Shown: positions 1 through 9,596, counted from the stretch's first letter. The stretch: 64,000 bases of DNA from Acidobacteriota bacterium (GCA_021810625.1 JAJZIJ010000002.1:1-64000); one strand, 5' to 3'. The notes: generated from the sequence alone by a model not told the origin. Program-made: numbers and translations.

Positions 1-239
1 GCGACCTCATGGTAGTCTCTCTTACAAGCCGCCCATCAGCCGCTCCGAAATCGGTACAACCTCTTGATCATCTACAGGCACCCAACTAAAATCGATACAC
101 TGAAACGATTTATGCGGATTGGAAGTAAGGCTAGCGCCAGAATTCTGCGTTGTCAAGATATTTTTTTCATTTTGCAGGATTTTTTTCGAGGAGGTGGGAA
201 CCCGCTCTATTTGCCAACACATATTAGGGTGGAACATAT

Positions 240-377
240 CTGGTTCAAAATGTCGCCGACGGCCTGGCGATCCTCGTGGTTGGCAATGGAAAGGACTTCG
301 GCACGCCCTTGCCGAATCTTGGGCTGACAAAAACATTCGATATCACCATCCATCTGCCCACGGGAATGCAAGGATGA
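240..377 (+). pseudogene. C-terminal remnant of an M16 peptidase-like gene
   Basis: In the frame ending with TGA at 375-377 the sequence reads GLAILVVGNGKDFGTPLP, then FDITIHLPTGMQG and a stop. This closely matches the C-terminus of the non-catalytic M16 protein at 24657-26174, which has KLAILVVGNGKEFGTPLS, then LDITIPLPAQMQGK. Only about 40 codons remain, with no start codon or upstream domain in this frame, so it is a decayed or truncated paralogue. Upstream similarity fades before about position 240. The rest of 1-513 holds no convincing gene. Confidence 0.75.
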
Positions 378-388
378 TGATGACATTC

Positions 389-421
389 GTCATTTCGAGC
401 GAAACGAAAAATCCAGAATCC
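389..421 (+). repeat. Degenerate RFFALLRMT-type intergenic repeat
   Basis: The stretch reads gtcatttcgagcgaaacg followed by aaaaatccagaatcc. It is a diverged single arm of the repeat found in better-preserved form at 8102-8142, 40479-40905 and 42248-42745. It is non-coding and lies between the M16 remnant and msrB. Confidence 0.6.
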
Positions 422-513
422 CCGAACTTTGCCCATTCAGCCTGAATTCTTCGCCTCGCCCGAAAGGGACTTCTCGTTGGGTGACAGCTTGTACCAACAA
501 GAAAAATCTCCTA

Positions 514-936
514 CTACCTCTTCTCAAACTTTAACGCCACGCTGTTGATGCAGTAGCGCAGACCTGTCGGCCTGGGGCCGTCCTGAAACAGATGTCCCAG
601 GTGCGCGCCACACTTCGCACACGTTACCTCCACGCGGCGCATCCCGTGGCTGGAATCTTCCTGCGTTTTTACCGCCGCTGGCATGGCTGGCAGCCAGAAG
701 CTGGGCCAGCCGGAACCGGATTCAAATTTCGCCTCCGATGCAAACAACTCTGCATCGCAGCAGACACACCGATACTTTCCATCGGCATGATTGCGATATA
801 GCGCACCAGAAAAAGCTGGCTCCGTTCCCTTCTGCCGCGTCACATGAAATTGTTCCGGAGACAGTTGCGCGCGCCACTCGGCCTCTGTCCTTTGTATCCT
901 GCCTCTTCCGTCCGGCGACTCTTCCATTTCGCTCAT
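514..936 (-). CDS. msrB: Peptide-methionine (R)-S-oxide reductase MsrB
   Basis: Reduces the R epimer of methionine sulfoxide in oxidised proteins, normally using thioredoxin as electron donor. The 140-residue protein is a single SelR domain of usual length. It has the structural zinc pairs C57-x-x-C60 and C106-x-x-C109, the GWPSF motif at 76-80, and the catalytic cysteine in RYCINS at C129. The form is cysteine, not selenocysteine. It stands alone, with no msrA partner beside it, and points away from the tRNA-Phe gene. The ATG at 936 gives an N-terminus of about 15 residues before the domain, a little longer than the minimal family. Confidence 0.95.
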   Translation of the reverse strand: MSEMEESPDGRGRIQRTEAEWRAQLSPEQFHVTRQKGTEPAFSGALYRNHADGKYRCVCCDAELFASEAKFESGSGWPSFWLPAMPAAVKTQEDSSHGMRRVEVTCAKCGAHLGHLFQDGPRPTGLRYCINSVALKFEKR

Positions 937-1108
937 CGCGTCCTCTCTTCCCTTGCAGCGTAGGTGAAGTGAGATGCAATTTCAAGCGAAGCGCGCAGAA
1001 AATTTGGCAGGTTCGCAAGCCATTGCTATACTGCGTAGAGAGCTGCCAATCGTAGCGCGTATTCCGCAGGAATTGGCAGCCGTTGTACCCTCCTGGAGTT
1101 CACTCCAA

Positions 1109-1183
1109 GGCCAGATAGCTCAGTGGTAGAGCGCGGCCCTGAAAAGGCCGGCGTCGGCGGTTCGATCCCGTCTCTGGCCACCA
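1109..1183 (+). tRNA. tRNA-Phe (anticodon GAA)
   Basis: A full cloverleaf is visible: acceptor GGCCAGA pairs with TCTGGCC, the D arm is GCTC/GAGC, and the anticodon stem CGGCC/GGCCG holds loop CTGAAAA, so the anticodon is GAA. The T arm carries TTCGATC. The discriminator A at 1180 is followed by an encoded CCA at 1181-1183. Confidence 0.97.
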
Positions 1184-1229
1184 TTTTGTATTTACCATTT
1201 CGCATTCAGGAAATCTTCAGAACCACCGC

Positions 1230-2474
1230 TCAGCCGTTTCTGAAGCGAACCATCCCTGCAACATGGGCGGCGATCCTTCGATCTTCCTCTGCGGGGAGTA
1301 CATAGACGGCAGTTCTGGATTCTTGTTCGCTGATTCGGCGAGCGCCGGATCGCGTTGTTTTATTTTTATCGGGATTGATGATGATGCCAAACGCATCCAA
1401 TCCAACGCAGATTTGCGAGCGCGAGAGCGCGTCATGCTCGCCAATGCCGCCCGTGAAAACAAGCGCATCCACGCCGCCCATCAGCGCAATCAACCCCCCG
1501 ATTACTTTTTTTATGCTGCGAACAAAAACTTCAATAGCCAAAGTGGCTTGTTGATTTCCGTTGGCAGCCGCATCGCGCAGCACGCGCATATCATTTGAGA
1601 GTTCAGAAAGCGCCAACAGCCCGGAACGCCGATTTAACATCTGCTCAATAGCATCCGTTGCATTGGCGGAGCTGCCCGCCTGTTCGCGCAACAAATAGAA
1701 GATCAAGCCTGGATCCAAATCTCCGGGGCGCGTGCCCATCAACACGCCGCCGCAGGGGGTCAATCCCATCGTGGTGTCGATGGATTTTCCGTCGCGCATG
1801 GCGGTGATGCTGACCCCATTGCCAAGATGAGCAACGATCATCCGTTCTGGAATTCTGGCAGAAGACATCAAGTCAGGAACCCGTCCCTCCTGAAACTGCT
1901 GGAGGATCGACTCAAAGGAAAGCCCATGAAATCCATAGCGATGAACGCCTTGTTCGCGAAGTTTGTTTGGCAAAGGGTAGATCGACGCGACTTCAGGCAT
2001 TGTTTGGTGAAAAACCGTATCGAAACATGCGTAACTATCCACACCGGGAAAGTGCTGCATGGCCTCTCGGATAATTCCGAGCGCGATTGGCTGATGCAAT
2101 GGCGCAAAAGAAATCGCCTGCTCGATGTCTGCCAAAACTTCGGGCGTGATGCGCTGGTGCCTGGTCAGATTTGGGCCAGAGTGGACGACGCGATGTCCAA
2201 TAGCCAAGGGACGCGGCACTCCCGGTTGGTCGAGAGTCTCTGCAATTTTTCGGACAGCATCGGGAAAGGAGTCGAGTTTCTGTGGCGCAGACTCCGATGA
2301 TTGTTGTTGACGAACGCCATCCTTTATCGCATGAAAAACAAACCGCGCCTTCAGCGTTCCGATGCCGCTGGCCTCGCCGTCGTAGAGCAGCGTAAGCGAA
2401 TCCCCCACATCGTAGACGGAAAACTTGATCGACGAAGAGCCGCCATTCAAAACAAGAATAGGCAAACGTGGCAT
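1230..2474 (-). CDS. ackA: Acetate kinase
   Basis: Interconverts acetyl phosphate plus ADP with acetate plus ATP. From the ATG at 2474 the protein is 414 residues, normal for the family, with the N-terminal signature LVLNGGSSSIKF, then HRYGFHGLSF, DTTMGLTPCGGVLMGTRPGD and the nucleotide-binding FTGGIGEH. The longer reading frame to 2567 would overlap the upstream gene by about 60 bp and adds 31 residues that do not resemble the family, so I prefer 2474. It follows the phosphoketolase gene by 31 bp on the same strand. The pair would convert sugar phosphates through acetyl phosphate to acetate with ATP gain. Confidence 0.95.
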   Translation of the reverse strand: MPRLPILVLNGGSSSIKFSVYDVGDSLTLLYDGEASGIGTLKARFVFHAIKDGVRQQQSSESAPQKLDSFPDAVRKIAETLDQPGVPRPLAIGHRVVHSGPNLTRHQRITPEVLADIEQAISFAPLHQPIALGIIREAMQHFPGVDSYACFDTVFHQTMPEVASIYPLPNKLREQGVHRYGFHGLSFESILQQFQEGRVPDLMSSARIPERMIVAHLGNGVSITAMRDGKSIDTTMGLTPCGGVLMGTRPGDLDPGLIFYLLREQAGSSANATDAIEQMLNRRSGLLALSELSNDMRVLRDAAANGNQQATLAIEVFVRSIKKVIGGLIALMGGVDALVFTGGIGEHDALSRSQICVGLDAFGIIINPDKNKTTRSGARRISEQESRTAVYVLPAEEDRRIAAHVAGMVRFRNG

Positions 2475-2505
2475 CACGAAAGATTCGCTTTCATCCGATT
2501 CGGGT

Positions 2506-4950
2506 TCACCCAAGGGGCCACTTCCAGTTGCGAATCTCCTCGCGATCAATCCCATTTTCATGGGCATAGCGAATGGCCCCGGTCATTTGATCTTTCAGCC
2601 ACTCTTTGGCATGAGCGCCCACGGCACGCAGTTGCGGCACGCGGTCAATCACGTCAATCGACAGGTTGAACCGATCCACCTGATTGAGAATGGCAAGTTC
2701 CAGCGGCGTGTTGATATTTCCCCTTTCCTTGTAACCGCGCACATGTATGTTGTCATGATTGGCGCGTCGGTATGTGAGCTTGTGGATCAGCGAAGGATAG
2801 CCATGAAAATTAAAGATGACCGGTTTGTTCTGCGTAAAGAGTGAATCAAAATCGCGGTCAGACAGTCCGTGTGGATGTTCCGTCGATGGCTCCAGCTTGA
2901 ACAGATCGACCACATTGACGAAGCGAATCTTCAGGTCTGGAAAGCGTTCGCGCAGGATGGCGACTGCGGCCAGCGACTCCATTGTTGCAATGTCCCCGGC
3001 GCTGGCCATTACCACGTCAGGCTCCTCGCCCTGATCGTTGCTCGCCCAATCCCAGATGCCGATTCCCTTGGTGCAATGCAGAACCGCTGCCTCCATATCG
3101 AGGTACTGTAAGTGCGGCTGCTTATCCGCAACAATCACGTTAATGTAGTTCGTGCTGCGCAGGCAGTGATCGGCAACACTGAGCAGGCAGTTGGCATCAG
3201 GGGGCAAATAAATGCGCGTCACTGCCGCGCTCTTGTTGGTAACAATATCCAGAAACCCTGGGTCTTGGTGCGTAAATCCATTATGATCCTGCCGCCAGAC
3301 CAGCGAGGTAATCAATAAGTTGATCGAAGGAATGGGAGCGCGCCATTTGACTTCCGTCTTGCACTTCTCCAGCCACTTGGCATGTTGATTGAACATGGAG
3401 TCGATAACGTGAACGAAAGACTCATAGGTGGAAAACAATCCATGCCGTCCGGTCAGCACGTACCCCTCAAACCATCCCTCCAGCGTCGTCTCGCTGAGCA
3501 TCTCCATCACGCGGCCATCTGCGGAGAGTTCGCCGCCATTCTGATCCTCCGGCTTGTACTCGGCGAGCCATGTTTTCTTGCTGGCCTCGTAAATTGCCTG
3601 TAGGCGATTTGAAGCCGTTTCATCCGGCCCAAAGACGCGGAAACTGTCCATGTTCCGGCGCATAATTTCCGCAAGAAAATGAGCGAGGATTTCTGTCGGC
3701 CCCACTTCGGAGGTTCCTGGCTTCTTCACCGCGACGCTGAAGTCTCGAAAATCCGGCAGCCGCAACGGCTTGCACAACACTCCACCATTCGCGTGCGGGT
3801 TCGCGCTGAGACGGCGAGTTCCCTGCGGCGCCAACGCCTGCAATTCAGCAATCAGCTTGCCGCGCGCATCAAAGAGTTTTTCTGGCTTGTAACTGCGCAT
3901 CCACGCTTCCAGCAGGCGCAGATGGGCAGGATTCGTAGTTACATCGGGAATCGGAACCTGATGCGCCCGCCAAAAGCCTTCGACTTTGTGCCCATCCAAC
4001 TCCTTCGGCCCCGTCCATCCCTTCGGACTTTTCAGGATGACCATCGGCCAGCGTGGGCGCTCGGCAGTCTTCGCGCTTCGAGCATGTTTTTGGATGGCAT
4101 GTATCTCCTGAACGCAATGCTCCAGGGTTGCAGCCATTTTCTGGTGCATGATCTCTGGATCGTCCCCTTCGACAACATACGGCGTCCATCCATAGCCTCG
4201 AAACAACTGTTCGAGTTCCTCGGAGGAGATGCGGGCCAGAATCGTGGGATTGGCGATCTTATACCCATTCAGATGGAGAATGGGAAGAACCGCCCCATCA
4301 CGCATTGGGTTTAGAAATTTATTGGAGTGCCACGACGTAGCCAGTGGCCCTGTTTCCGCTTCTCCATCGCCCACGACCACGGTGGCAATCAGGTCAGGAT
4401 TGTCGAAGACCGCTCCAAAGGCGTGCGCGATGCTGTAGCCAAGTTCCCCGCCTTCATGGATGGAACCCGGCGTCTCTGGCGTGCAATGGCTCCCAATTCC
4501 ACCGGGAAAGGAAAATTGCTTGAAGAATTTCAGCAGACCTTCTGCATCCTGGCTCTTGTCTGGATAGACCTCAGAATAGGTGCCTTCCAGGTAGGCATTC
4601 GAGAGTGTTGCGGGAGCGCCGTGGCCTGGGCCGGAGATGTAAATCATGTTCAGGTCGTATTTTTTGATCAGGCGGTTTAGATGAACCCAGGCAAACGTTT
4701 GGCCGGGATCCGATCCCCAGTGGCCGAGCAAGCGGTGCTTGATATGCTCCGGCTTGAGCGGCTCTTGCAACAGCGGATTCTCCCGCAGATAGAGCATCCC
4801 GACGCACAGGTAATTGCACGCGTTCCAGTACGCATGGATCCTGCTCATTTCCTCCACTGAAAGCGGCTGCTGGTTTGTCACACTCTCTGAAGATATTTCC
4901 ACTGTGGAGGTGGATTGGACGGCGGAAGCAGCGCGGCGATTGGAATTCAC
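2506..4950 (-). CDS. xfp: Xylulose-5-phosphate/fructose-6-phosphate phosphoketolase
   Basis: Thiamine-diphosphate enzyme that splits xylulose 5-phosphate, and often fructose 6-phosphate, with inorganic phosphate into acetyl phosphate and a shorter sugar phosphate. Numbered from the ATG at 4986, the ThDP-binding stretch is GDGEAETG at 206-213 with [12 protein letters not shown] near 238-248, and SGPGHGAPA lies at 118-126. The family's full ~790-residue length is present. I prefer the GTG at 4950, preceded by AGGAG at an eight-base spacing, giving 814 residues; the ATG at 4986 has no visible ribosome site. First gene of an operon with ackA. Substrate preference between the two sugars cannot be read by eye. 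Confidence 0.96.
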   Translation of the reverse strand: MNSNRRAASAVQSTSTVEISSESVTNQQPLSVEEMSRIHAYWNACNYLCVGMLYLRENPLLQEPLKPEHIKHRLLGHWGSDPGQTFAWVHLNRLIKKYDLNMIYISGPGHGAPATLSNAYLEGTYSEVYPDKSQDAEGLLKFFKQFSFPGGIGSHCTPETPGSIHEGGELGYSIAHAFGAVFDNPDLIATVVVGDGEAETGPLATSWHSNKFLNPMRDGAVLPILHLNGYKIANPTILARISSEELEQLFRGYGWTPYVVEGDDPEIMHQKMAATLEHCVQEIHAIQKHARSAKTAERPRWPMVILKSPKGWTGPKELDGHKVEGFWRAHQVPIPDVTTNPAHLRLLEAWMRSYKPEKLFDARGKLIAELQALAPQGTRRLSANPHANGGVLCKPLRLPDFRDFSVAVKKPGTSEVGPTEILAHFLAEIMRRNMDSFRVFGPDETASNRLQAIYEASKKTWLAEYKPEDQNGGELSADGRVMEMLSETTLEGWFEGYVLTGRHGLFSTYESFVHVIDSMFNQHAKWLEKCKTEVKWRAPIPSINLLITSLVWRQDHNGFTHQDPGFLDIVTNKSAAVTRIYLPPDANCLLSVADHCLRSTNYINVIVADKQPHLQYLDMEAAVLHCTKGIGIWDWASNDQGEEPDVVMASAGDIATMESLAAVAILRERFPDLKIRFVNVVDLFKLEPSTEHPHGLSDRDFDSLFTQNKPVIFNFHGYPSLIHKLTYRRANHDNIHVRGYKERGNINTPLELAILNQVDRFNLSIDVIDRVPQLRAVGAHAKEWLKDQMTGAIRYAHENGIDREEIRNWKWPLG

Positions 4951-5279
4951 AAAATTCACTCCTGTATCCCCTCTCGTATCCCTCATATTCCGTTAGACTC
5001 TTGGACTCCGGGAAAAGCTCATTGGTTGGTCAGAAAAAATATCTTCGAGAAGGCAATCCATCCGACAGTACACTCCGCAACAGCATACGACACCGCAGAA
5101 AAATCCACCTCACGGCAAGACGAAACCTCTCATGCGCAATACTATGCGGAAGTAAAAATCCTTTCTGTGATGAGAGGTACAGCGCAGGGTGATGTCCTTC
5201 ACGGCAAGACTCCGCAGGAAGAGTATCCTTGCAGTGTGGGAAGCTAAATACGCGGGCATGGGGGCTGGAGCGCATCTCA
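4951..5279. promoter_or_regulatory. Divergent promoter region between xfp-ackA and the phosphotransacetylase gene
   Basis: About 330 bases separate two outward-facing transcription units of one pathway, so shared control is likely. An 11-base direct repeat, CACGGCAAGAC, occurs at 5111-5121 and 5200-5210, 89 bases apart. I cannot assign -35 and -10 boxes with confidence and recognise no known operator. Confidence 0.4.
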
Positions 5280-6209
5280 ATGGATTCCCAGGTTTCTCGG
5301 TTTGATGTTCTCGTAGAGCGAGCCAAGCGACTGCCCGCAGTTTCCGTTGCGGTGTGTTATCCGCTGACGCGGGTTGCGCTGGAGGGTGCCTTGGACGCTG
5401 CCTCCTGCGGATTGATCCGTCCCATTTTGATTGGGCCGCAAAACGCAATCCTGCATCTGGCCAGGACGGAGGGCTTGGAGATTGGGCAATACGAGAGCAT
5501 TGATGCCGCAGATGAAATCGAGGCCGCAAAAATTTCCGTGGAACTGTGCCGTTCTGGCCGCGCTGGCGCGTTAATGAAGGGCAGTTTACATACGGATGTG
5601 TTTTTGCGTCCTCTCTTGTCCAGGGAAACAGGGCTTCGCACCACGCGAAGGATCAGCCATATCTTTGTCATGGATACGCCAGCCTATTCCCGTATCCTGC
5701 TCATCACCGACGCTGCAATCAACATTCTGCCGAGTCTGGAAGACAAGGTGGACATCGTGCAAAATGCGATTCACCTTGCCCACGTTTTAGGGGTTTCCGA
5801 TCCCAAGGTTGCCATCCTTTCGGCTGTGGAAACGGTGCATTCCAACATTGTGTCCACCGTCCATGCCGCGGCGCTTTGCAAAATGGCGGAGCGCGGCCAG
5901 ATCAAAGGAGGCATTTTGGACGGCCCCCTCGCATTCGACACCGCAGTGAGTCCAGAGGCAATTCGGATCAAGCATCTGACCTCCTCGGTTGCAGGACAGG
6001 CGGACATCGTGGTTGTTCCCGATCTTGAATCGGGAAACATGCTGGCAAAGCAGTTGGAATATCTGGGCGGCGCAAGTCTGGCTGGAATTGTAACCGGGGC
6101 CTCTGTTCCCATTATTCTTACCAGCCGCGCCGATTCTGCAAAAACACGCATGACATCTGCTGCTGTGGCCCTGCTGCTGCACGTCAGCGAAACGATTGCG
6201 TCGTCGTAA
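5280..6209 (+). CDS. Phosphate acetyl/butyryltransferase family protein
   Basis: Member of the Pta/Ptb family, which exchanges the acyl group between acyl phosphate and coenzyme A. The 309-residue protein has the short single-domain form without the N-terminal regulatory region of long Pta. It ends with the family stretch GASVPIILTSRADSAKTRM and also contains LMKGSLHTD and GGILDGPLAFD. GGAG at 5267-5270 supports the ATG at 5280 over the one at 5229. Its position divergent from xfp-ackA suggests acetyl phosphate to acetyl-CoA, completing the phosphoketolase route. LMKGSLHTD is also typical of butyryltransferase-like members, so the preferred acyl group is uncertain. Confidence 0.88.
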   Translation: MDSQVSRFDVLVERAKRLPAVSVAVCYPLTRVALEGALDAASCGLIRPILIGPQNAILHLARTEGLEIGQYESIDAADEIEAAKISVELCRSGRAGALMKGSLHTDVFLRPLLSRETGLRTTRRISHIFVMDTPAYSRILLITDAAINILPSLEDKVDIVQNAIHLAHVLGVSDPKVAILSAVETVHSNIVSTVHAAALCKMAERGQIKGGILDGPLAFDTAVSPEAIRIKHLTSSVAGQADIVVVPDLESGNMLAKQLEYLGGASLAGIVTGASVPIILTSRADSAKTRMTSAAVALLLHVSETIASS

Positions 6210-6308
6210 CGATTCCAGGGACGCTATCGACCCGCAAGTTCTGCCGAGACTCCGGCTTTGCAGCCCGTCCGAGGCTGTGCTACGGTCGAACATATTGAGG
6301 TTGTCGTC

Positions 6309-7166
6309 TTGGGTTCGTCCCCACCATCGAGCCGGATTCACGAACTGGCGCCGGAAGAACTGGAAATCTACCGCCAACTGGAGCCAGAGCGGTTGCCGCA
6401 GCATGTCGCCATCATCATGGATGGCAATGGCCGATGGGCCGGACAGCGCCGATTGCAACGCTTCTTCGGGCACCAGCAGGGCGCGGAATCCGTGCAGTAC
6501 GTGGTGGAGACGGCCTCGCGCATTAACTTGCCGTGGCTGACACTGTATGCCTTCTCTCTGGAAAATAATCTGCGCCGACCGAAAACAGAAGTCAGTTTTC
6601 TGATGCGCCTGCTCAAAAGCTATCTGGTGGGCAATGTTCGCCGCATGAATGACAACAACGTGCGCATCGCTTACATCGGACGCACCGGAGAGCTGCCTTC
6701 CGAGGTGCAGGATACGATGCGCTGGGCCGTCGAGCAGACCGCGCAGAACACCGGCACGACGCTCACGCTGGCGTTGAACTACGGGGCACGCTGCGAGATC
6801 GTGGATGCCGCGCAAGCAGCCATACGGAAAATTCTCGCCGCCTCGGACGTGCGCAATCTCCGCATGGAAGACCTGCTGCCGCTGCTCACCGAAGAATCTC
6901 TGGCCAAAGAACTCTACACGGCGCACATGCCCGACCCCGATCTGGTCATTCGCACCAGCGGCGAGATGCGCATCAGCAATTTTCTGCTGTGGCAGATTGC
7001 CTATTCGGAGATTTTTGTTACGGAGCGCTTCTGGCCAGACTTTCGCGGCCAACATTTGCTGGAGGCTATCGCCGACTATCAGCGCCGGGAACGTCGCTAC
7101 GGCGGCTTGGGCAAAGACAAGCTCGCGCCACCCTCTGTGTGCGATGAGGCGTTTGTACAATCCTGA
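6309..7166 (+). CDS. uppS: Isoprenyl transferase (undecaprenyl diphosphate synthase family)
   Basis: Condenses isopentenyl diphosphate units in cis to make the C55 lipid carrier for peptidoglycan and other wall polymers. The diagnostic HVAIIMDGNGRWA is at 32-44 with catalytic D38, and the later IRTSGE and RISNFLLWQ, AYSE motifs are present. I start at TTG 6309 because GAGG lies eight bases upstream and the first conserved residues follow soon after; the ATG at 6258 lacks a ribosome site and would add 17 unconserved residues. Predicted length is 285 residues. It begins the uppS-cdsA-dxr-rseP cluster, an order known in many bacteria. Confidence 0.94.
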   Translation: MGSSPPSSRIHELAPEELEIYRQLEPERLPQHVAIIMDGNGRWAGQRRLQRFFGHQQGAESVQYVVETASRINLPWLTLYAFSLENNLRRPKTEVSFLMRLLKSYLVGNVRRMNDNNVRIAYIGRTGELPSEVQDTMRWAVEQTAQNTGTTLTLALNYGARCEIVDAAQAAIRKILAASDVRNLRMEDLLPLLTEESLAKELYTAHMPDPDLVIRTSGEMRISNFLLWQIAYSEIFVTERFWPDFRGQHLLEAIADYQRRERRYGGLGKDKLAPPSVCDEAFVQS

Positions 7167-7247
7167 ACCGGGCAACCTGTAAAGAGCTTCTCCTAGTAGA
7201 ATTCCCTTTGGACTCAAAAAATCAATACTGAAAGCGGTCTGCCAAGC

Positions 7248-8063
7248 ATGAAGCGCGTATTGACGGGGATTGTTCTGATCTCGCTGATCTTACTGTTGGT
7301 TCTGGATGCCCCGTATTGGCTGCAAATTCTGGCAGCCTGCGGGATTGCAGAATTGGCGCTCCACGAATATCTGGTTCTGGCGGATGCCTCCGGCACGCAG
7401 GTTCCACGCTGGCTGGTTCTGCTGTGCGCAGCCATCTTGTTCGCGGTCATTTACCGGATTCCCGGCTTTCTACTTCCTGCGCTGGGGATCTTTGGCGTGT
7501 TGCTGCTCGGCGTGTGCGCACTACGCTCGCCCACGGAGCGGGTGCTGGCGGATACTTCCTTCTCTTTTTTCGGCTTGATCTATGTTGCCTACCCGCTGGC
7601 GCTGGCTCCCCTGCTGCTGACGCAGCAGGAGAATGGCAAAGCGCTGTTTCTGTTTCTGCTGGTCGTCGTCTGGGCTGGAGACATTACCGCGCTCTACGTG
7701 GGACGCGCCTGGGGACAGCATCAAATGTCCCCCATGCTCAGCCCGAAAAAAACCTGGGAGGGCGCTGCCGGATCGGTTGTCGGCAGCCTTGTGGCTGGGC
7801 TGGGCGTTGTGGCGATTGGCCCGCGCGTTCTGCTGATCTATTCGCAGCCTTGGTGGTACTGGGGCGTGATGGCCATTCTCTTGAACATCGCCGCACAGAT
7901 TGGCGATCTGTTGGAGTCGGCCATCAAGCGGGGAGCGGGTGTCAAGGACTCTGGCACGCTGCTACCCGGACACGGCGGCGTTCTGGATCGCATCGATGCG
8001 TTTCTGCTCGCCCTGCCCGTGCTGTGGTACCTTTTGCAGCTTCAGCAGTTGTACCCTTGGTAG
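7248..8063 (+). CDS. cdsA: Phosphatidate cytidylyltransferase (CDP-diglyceride synthase)
   Basis: Integral membrane enzyme that activates phosphatidic acid with CTP to CDP-diacylglycerol, the precursor of all phospholipids. The 271-residue protein has about seven to eight hydrophobic helices. The C-terminal family signature spans 224-250, with SAIKR, GVKDSG, LPGHGG and DRID in order. It lies 81 bp after uppS on the same strand and 224 bp before dxr. Confidence 0.95.
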   Translation: MKRVLTGIVLISLILLLVLDAPYWLQILAACGIAELALHEYLVLADASGTQVPRWLVLLCAAILFAVIYRIPGFLLPALGIFGVLLLGVCALRSPTERVLADTSFSFFGLIYVAYPLALAPLLLTQQENGKALFLFLLVVVWAGDITALYVGRAWGQHQMSPMLSPKKTWEGAAGSVVGSLVAGLGVVAIGPRVLLIYSQPWWYWGVMAILLNIAAQIGDLLESAIKRGAGVKDSGTLLPGHGGVLDRIDAFLLALPVLWYLLQLQQLYPW

Positions 8064-8101
8064 GCGGTTCTTTCGCGAGGATACGAGAAATCTGAAGGAA
8101 G

Positions 8102-8142
8102 GTCATTCTGAGCGAAGCGTAGCGGAGTGAAGAATCCAGAGA
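8102..8142 (+). repeat. RFFALLRMT-type intergenic repeat
   Basis: Reads gtcattctgagcgaagcg, then tagcggagtgaagaatccag. It is a single arm of the repeat seen in paired, inverted form at 40479-40905 and 42248-42745. It lies in the cdsA-dxr gap. Confidence 0.75.
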
Positions 8143-8178
8143 ATCTTGGCTTGGCGAATATCTCTGGGCAGACAGGAA

Positions 8179-8277
8179 AACTCATCCGAATTTTGACGGA
8201 ACAATTCATCCAAACTTCTTTAATGAAAAAATTCATCCAAATTTTTTTAATGAACAATTCATCCAAACTTCTTTATA
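8179..8277 (+). repeat. Tandem ~26-bp repeat immediately upstream of dxr
   Basis: AATTCATCCAAACTTCTTTA begins at 8203 and again, with small changes, at 8230 and 8256, so the period is 26-27 bases. A more diverged copy starts at 8179 (AACTCATCCGAATTTT). The array is AT-rich compared with its surroundings and ends about 10 bases before the dxr start codon, so it probably forms part of the leader or promoter. The period is not a multiple of three throughout, so coding is unlikely. Confidence 0.9.
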
Positions 8278-8287
8278 GGCGATTTCT

Positions 8288-9475
8288 GTGAAGCAACTTG
8301 CCATTCTCGGTTCCACCGGCTCCATTGGCCTTAGCACGCTGCGCATCGTGGAGCAGTATCCTGACCGCTTCCGCGTGTTGAGTCTGGCCGCTGGGCGCAA
8401 CCTGGATGCCATCTTCGCGCAGTGCCAGCGCTGGCAGCCGCAGGTCGTCTCCGTGGCTACAGAATCCGACGCCGCTGCATTACAAACGCGCCTGCGCGCC
8501 GCCGGACTCACCCAGATTGAAGTGCTGCACGGTGCCGCTGGAACCGTGCGCGTGGCTACGCTGCCGGGCGTCAATTTTGTCGTCAGCGCCATCGTCGGTG
8601 TCGCCGGACTCGAAGCCACCTACGCCGCTGTCGTCGCAGGCATTCCCGTGGGCCTTGCGAATAAAGAATGTATGGTCGCCGCCGGAGAAATTCTGACCCG
8701 CGAGGCACGCCAGCGCAACGTGCCGCTGCTGCCCATCGACAGCGAGCACAACGCCATCCACCAATGTATGCGCGGCGGCGCGAAGGCGGAGATCAAACGA
8801 ATCTGGCTCACCGCCTCAGGCGGCCCGTTTCGCGCGCTCCCGCCGGATCAATTTGCCAACATCACCGTGACGCAGGCACTCCAGCACCCCACCTGGGTGA
8901 TGGGCCAGCGCATCACCATTGACTCCGCCACCATGCTCAACAAAGGTCTGGAGATCATCGAAGCCTGCCGCCTCTTCGATCTTCCGCCGAGCGCCGTGCA
9001 GGTCACGGTGCATCCGCAATCCACCATTCACTCTCTGGTCGAGTTTGTCGATGGCAGCATTCTGGCACAACTCTCCGTCACCGACATGCGCCTGCCTATT
9101 CTCTATGCGCTCACGTACCCGGAGCGTGTTGCCTCCGACTTAACCTTCGACATGCGCAGTCTGTCGCATCTGGACTTTGAGCCTCCAGATTTCGCCCGCT
9201 TCCCCTGCCTGCGCCTCGCGTATGAGGCCGCAGAAATTGGCGGGGAGCATTGCATCGCGCTCAACGCCGCTGATGAAATTGCCGTGGATTCCTTTCTTGC
9301 CGGGCATATCTCCTTCTCTGCCATCCCGCGTACAATAGAGGCAGTGCTGGAACAAACCCCACGCCGCCATCCGTCCACCATTCAGGAAGTCCTGCAAGCG
9401 GATGCGCAGGCGCGAGAAAAAGCGCGCGAGGTGTTGCGCGCAGGCGCGAAAAAAAAATCGGTGTCGCAAACATGA
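8288..9475 (+). CDS. dxr: 1-deoxy-D-xylulose 5-phosphate reductoisomerase
   Basis: Second enzyme of the non-mevalonate isoprenoid pathway; rearranges and reduces DXP to 2-C-methylerythritol 4-phosphate with NADPH and a divalent metal. The 395-residue protein has the NADPH motif LGSTGSIG at 7-14, the catalytic IDSEHNA, LTASGGPF, and MGQRITIDSATMLNKGLE. The start is GTG at 8288; an initiation codon close to the conserved KQLAILGSTGS leaves little choice. No clear ribosome site precedes it because the tandem repeat occupies that space. It supplies the precursor used by UppS two genes upstream. Confidence 0.96.
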   Translation: MKQLAILGSTGSIGLSTLRIVEQYPDRFRVLSLAAGRNLDAIFAQCQRWQPQVVSVATESDAAALQTRLRAAGLTQIEVLHGAAGTVRVATLPGVNFVVSAIVGVAGLEATYAAVVAGIPVGLANKECMVAAGEILTREARQRNVPLLPIDSEHNAIHQCMRGGAKAEIKRIWLTASGGPFRALPPDQFANITVTQALQHPTWVMGQRITIDSATMLNKGLEIIEACRLFDLPPSAVQVTVHPQSTIHSLVEFVDGSILAQLSVTDMRLPILYALTYPERVASDLTFDMRSLSHLDFEPPDFARFPCLRLAYEAAEIGGEHCIALNAADEIAVDSFLAGHISFSAIPRTIEAVLEQTPRRHPSTIQEVLQADAQAREKAREVLRAGAKKKSVSQT

Positions 9476-9483
9476 GTTGCCAC

Positions 9484-9503
9484 GGCGCGTTTTCAAGCGC
9501 GCC
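9484..9503. other. Short GC-rich hairpin between dxr and rseP
   Basis: GGCGCG at 9484-9489 pairs with CGCGCC at 9498-9503 around an eight-base loop. No T-run follows, so it is not a typical terminator; it may affect readthrough or RNA stability. Confidence 0.4.
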
Positions 9504-9596
9504 AACAGGCAACGTGCAGGAGAACGCCGCGTAAGAACACAAAGATTGCTTGCGTTGAATTCAGTTTTTTAGATAGGATCACTTTCGGTATTACCC

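Noticed and set aside
5787-7217. 476-codon open frame on the minus strand
   Set aside because: Antisense to the phosphotransacetylase and uppS genes, which have clear family motifs; its product shows no recognisable domain and is rich in the residues expected from reverse-reading GC-rich genes.
8179-8277. Possible CRISPR-like short repeats
   Set aside because: The copies are adjacent with no spacers between them, so this is a simple tandem array.
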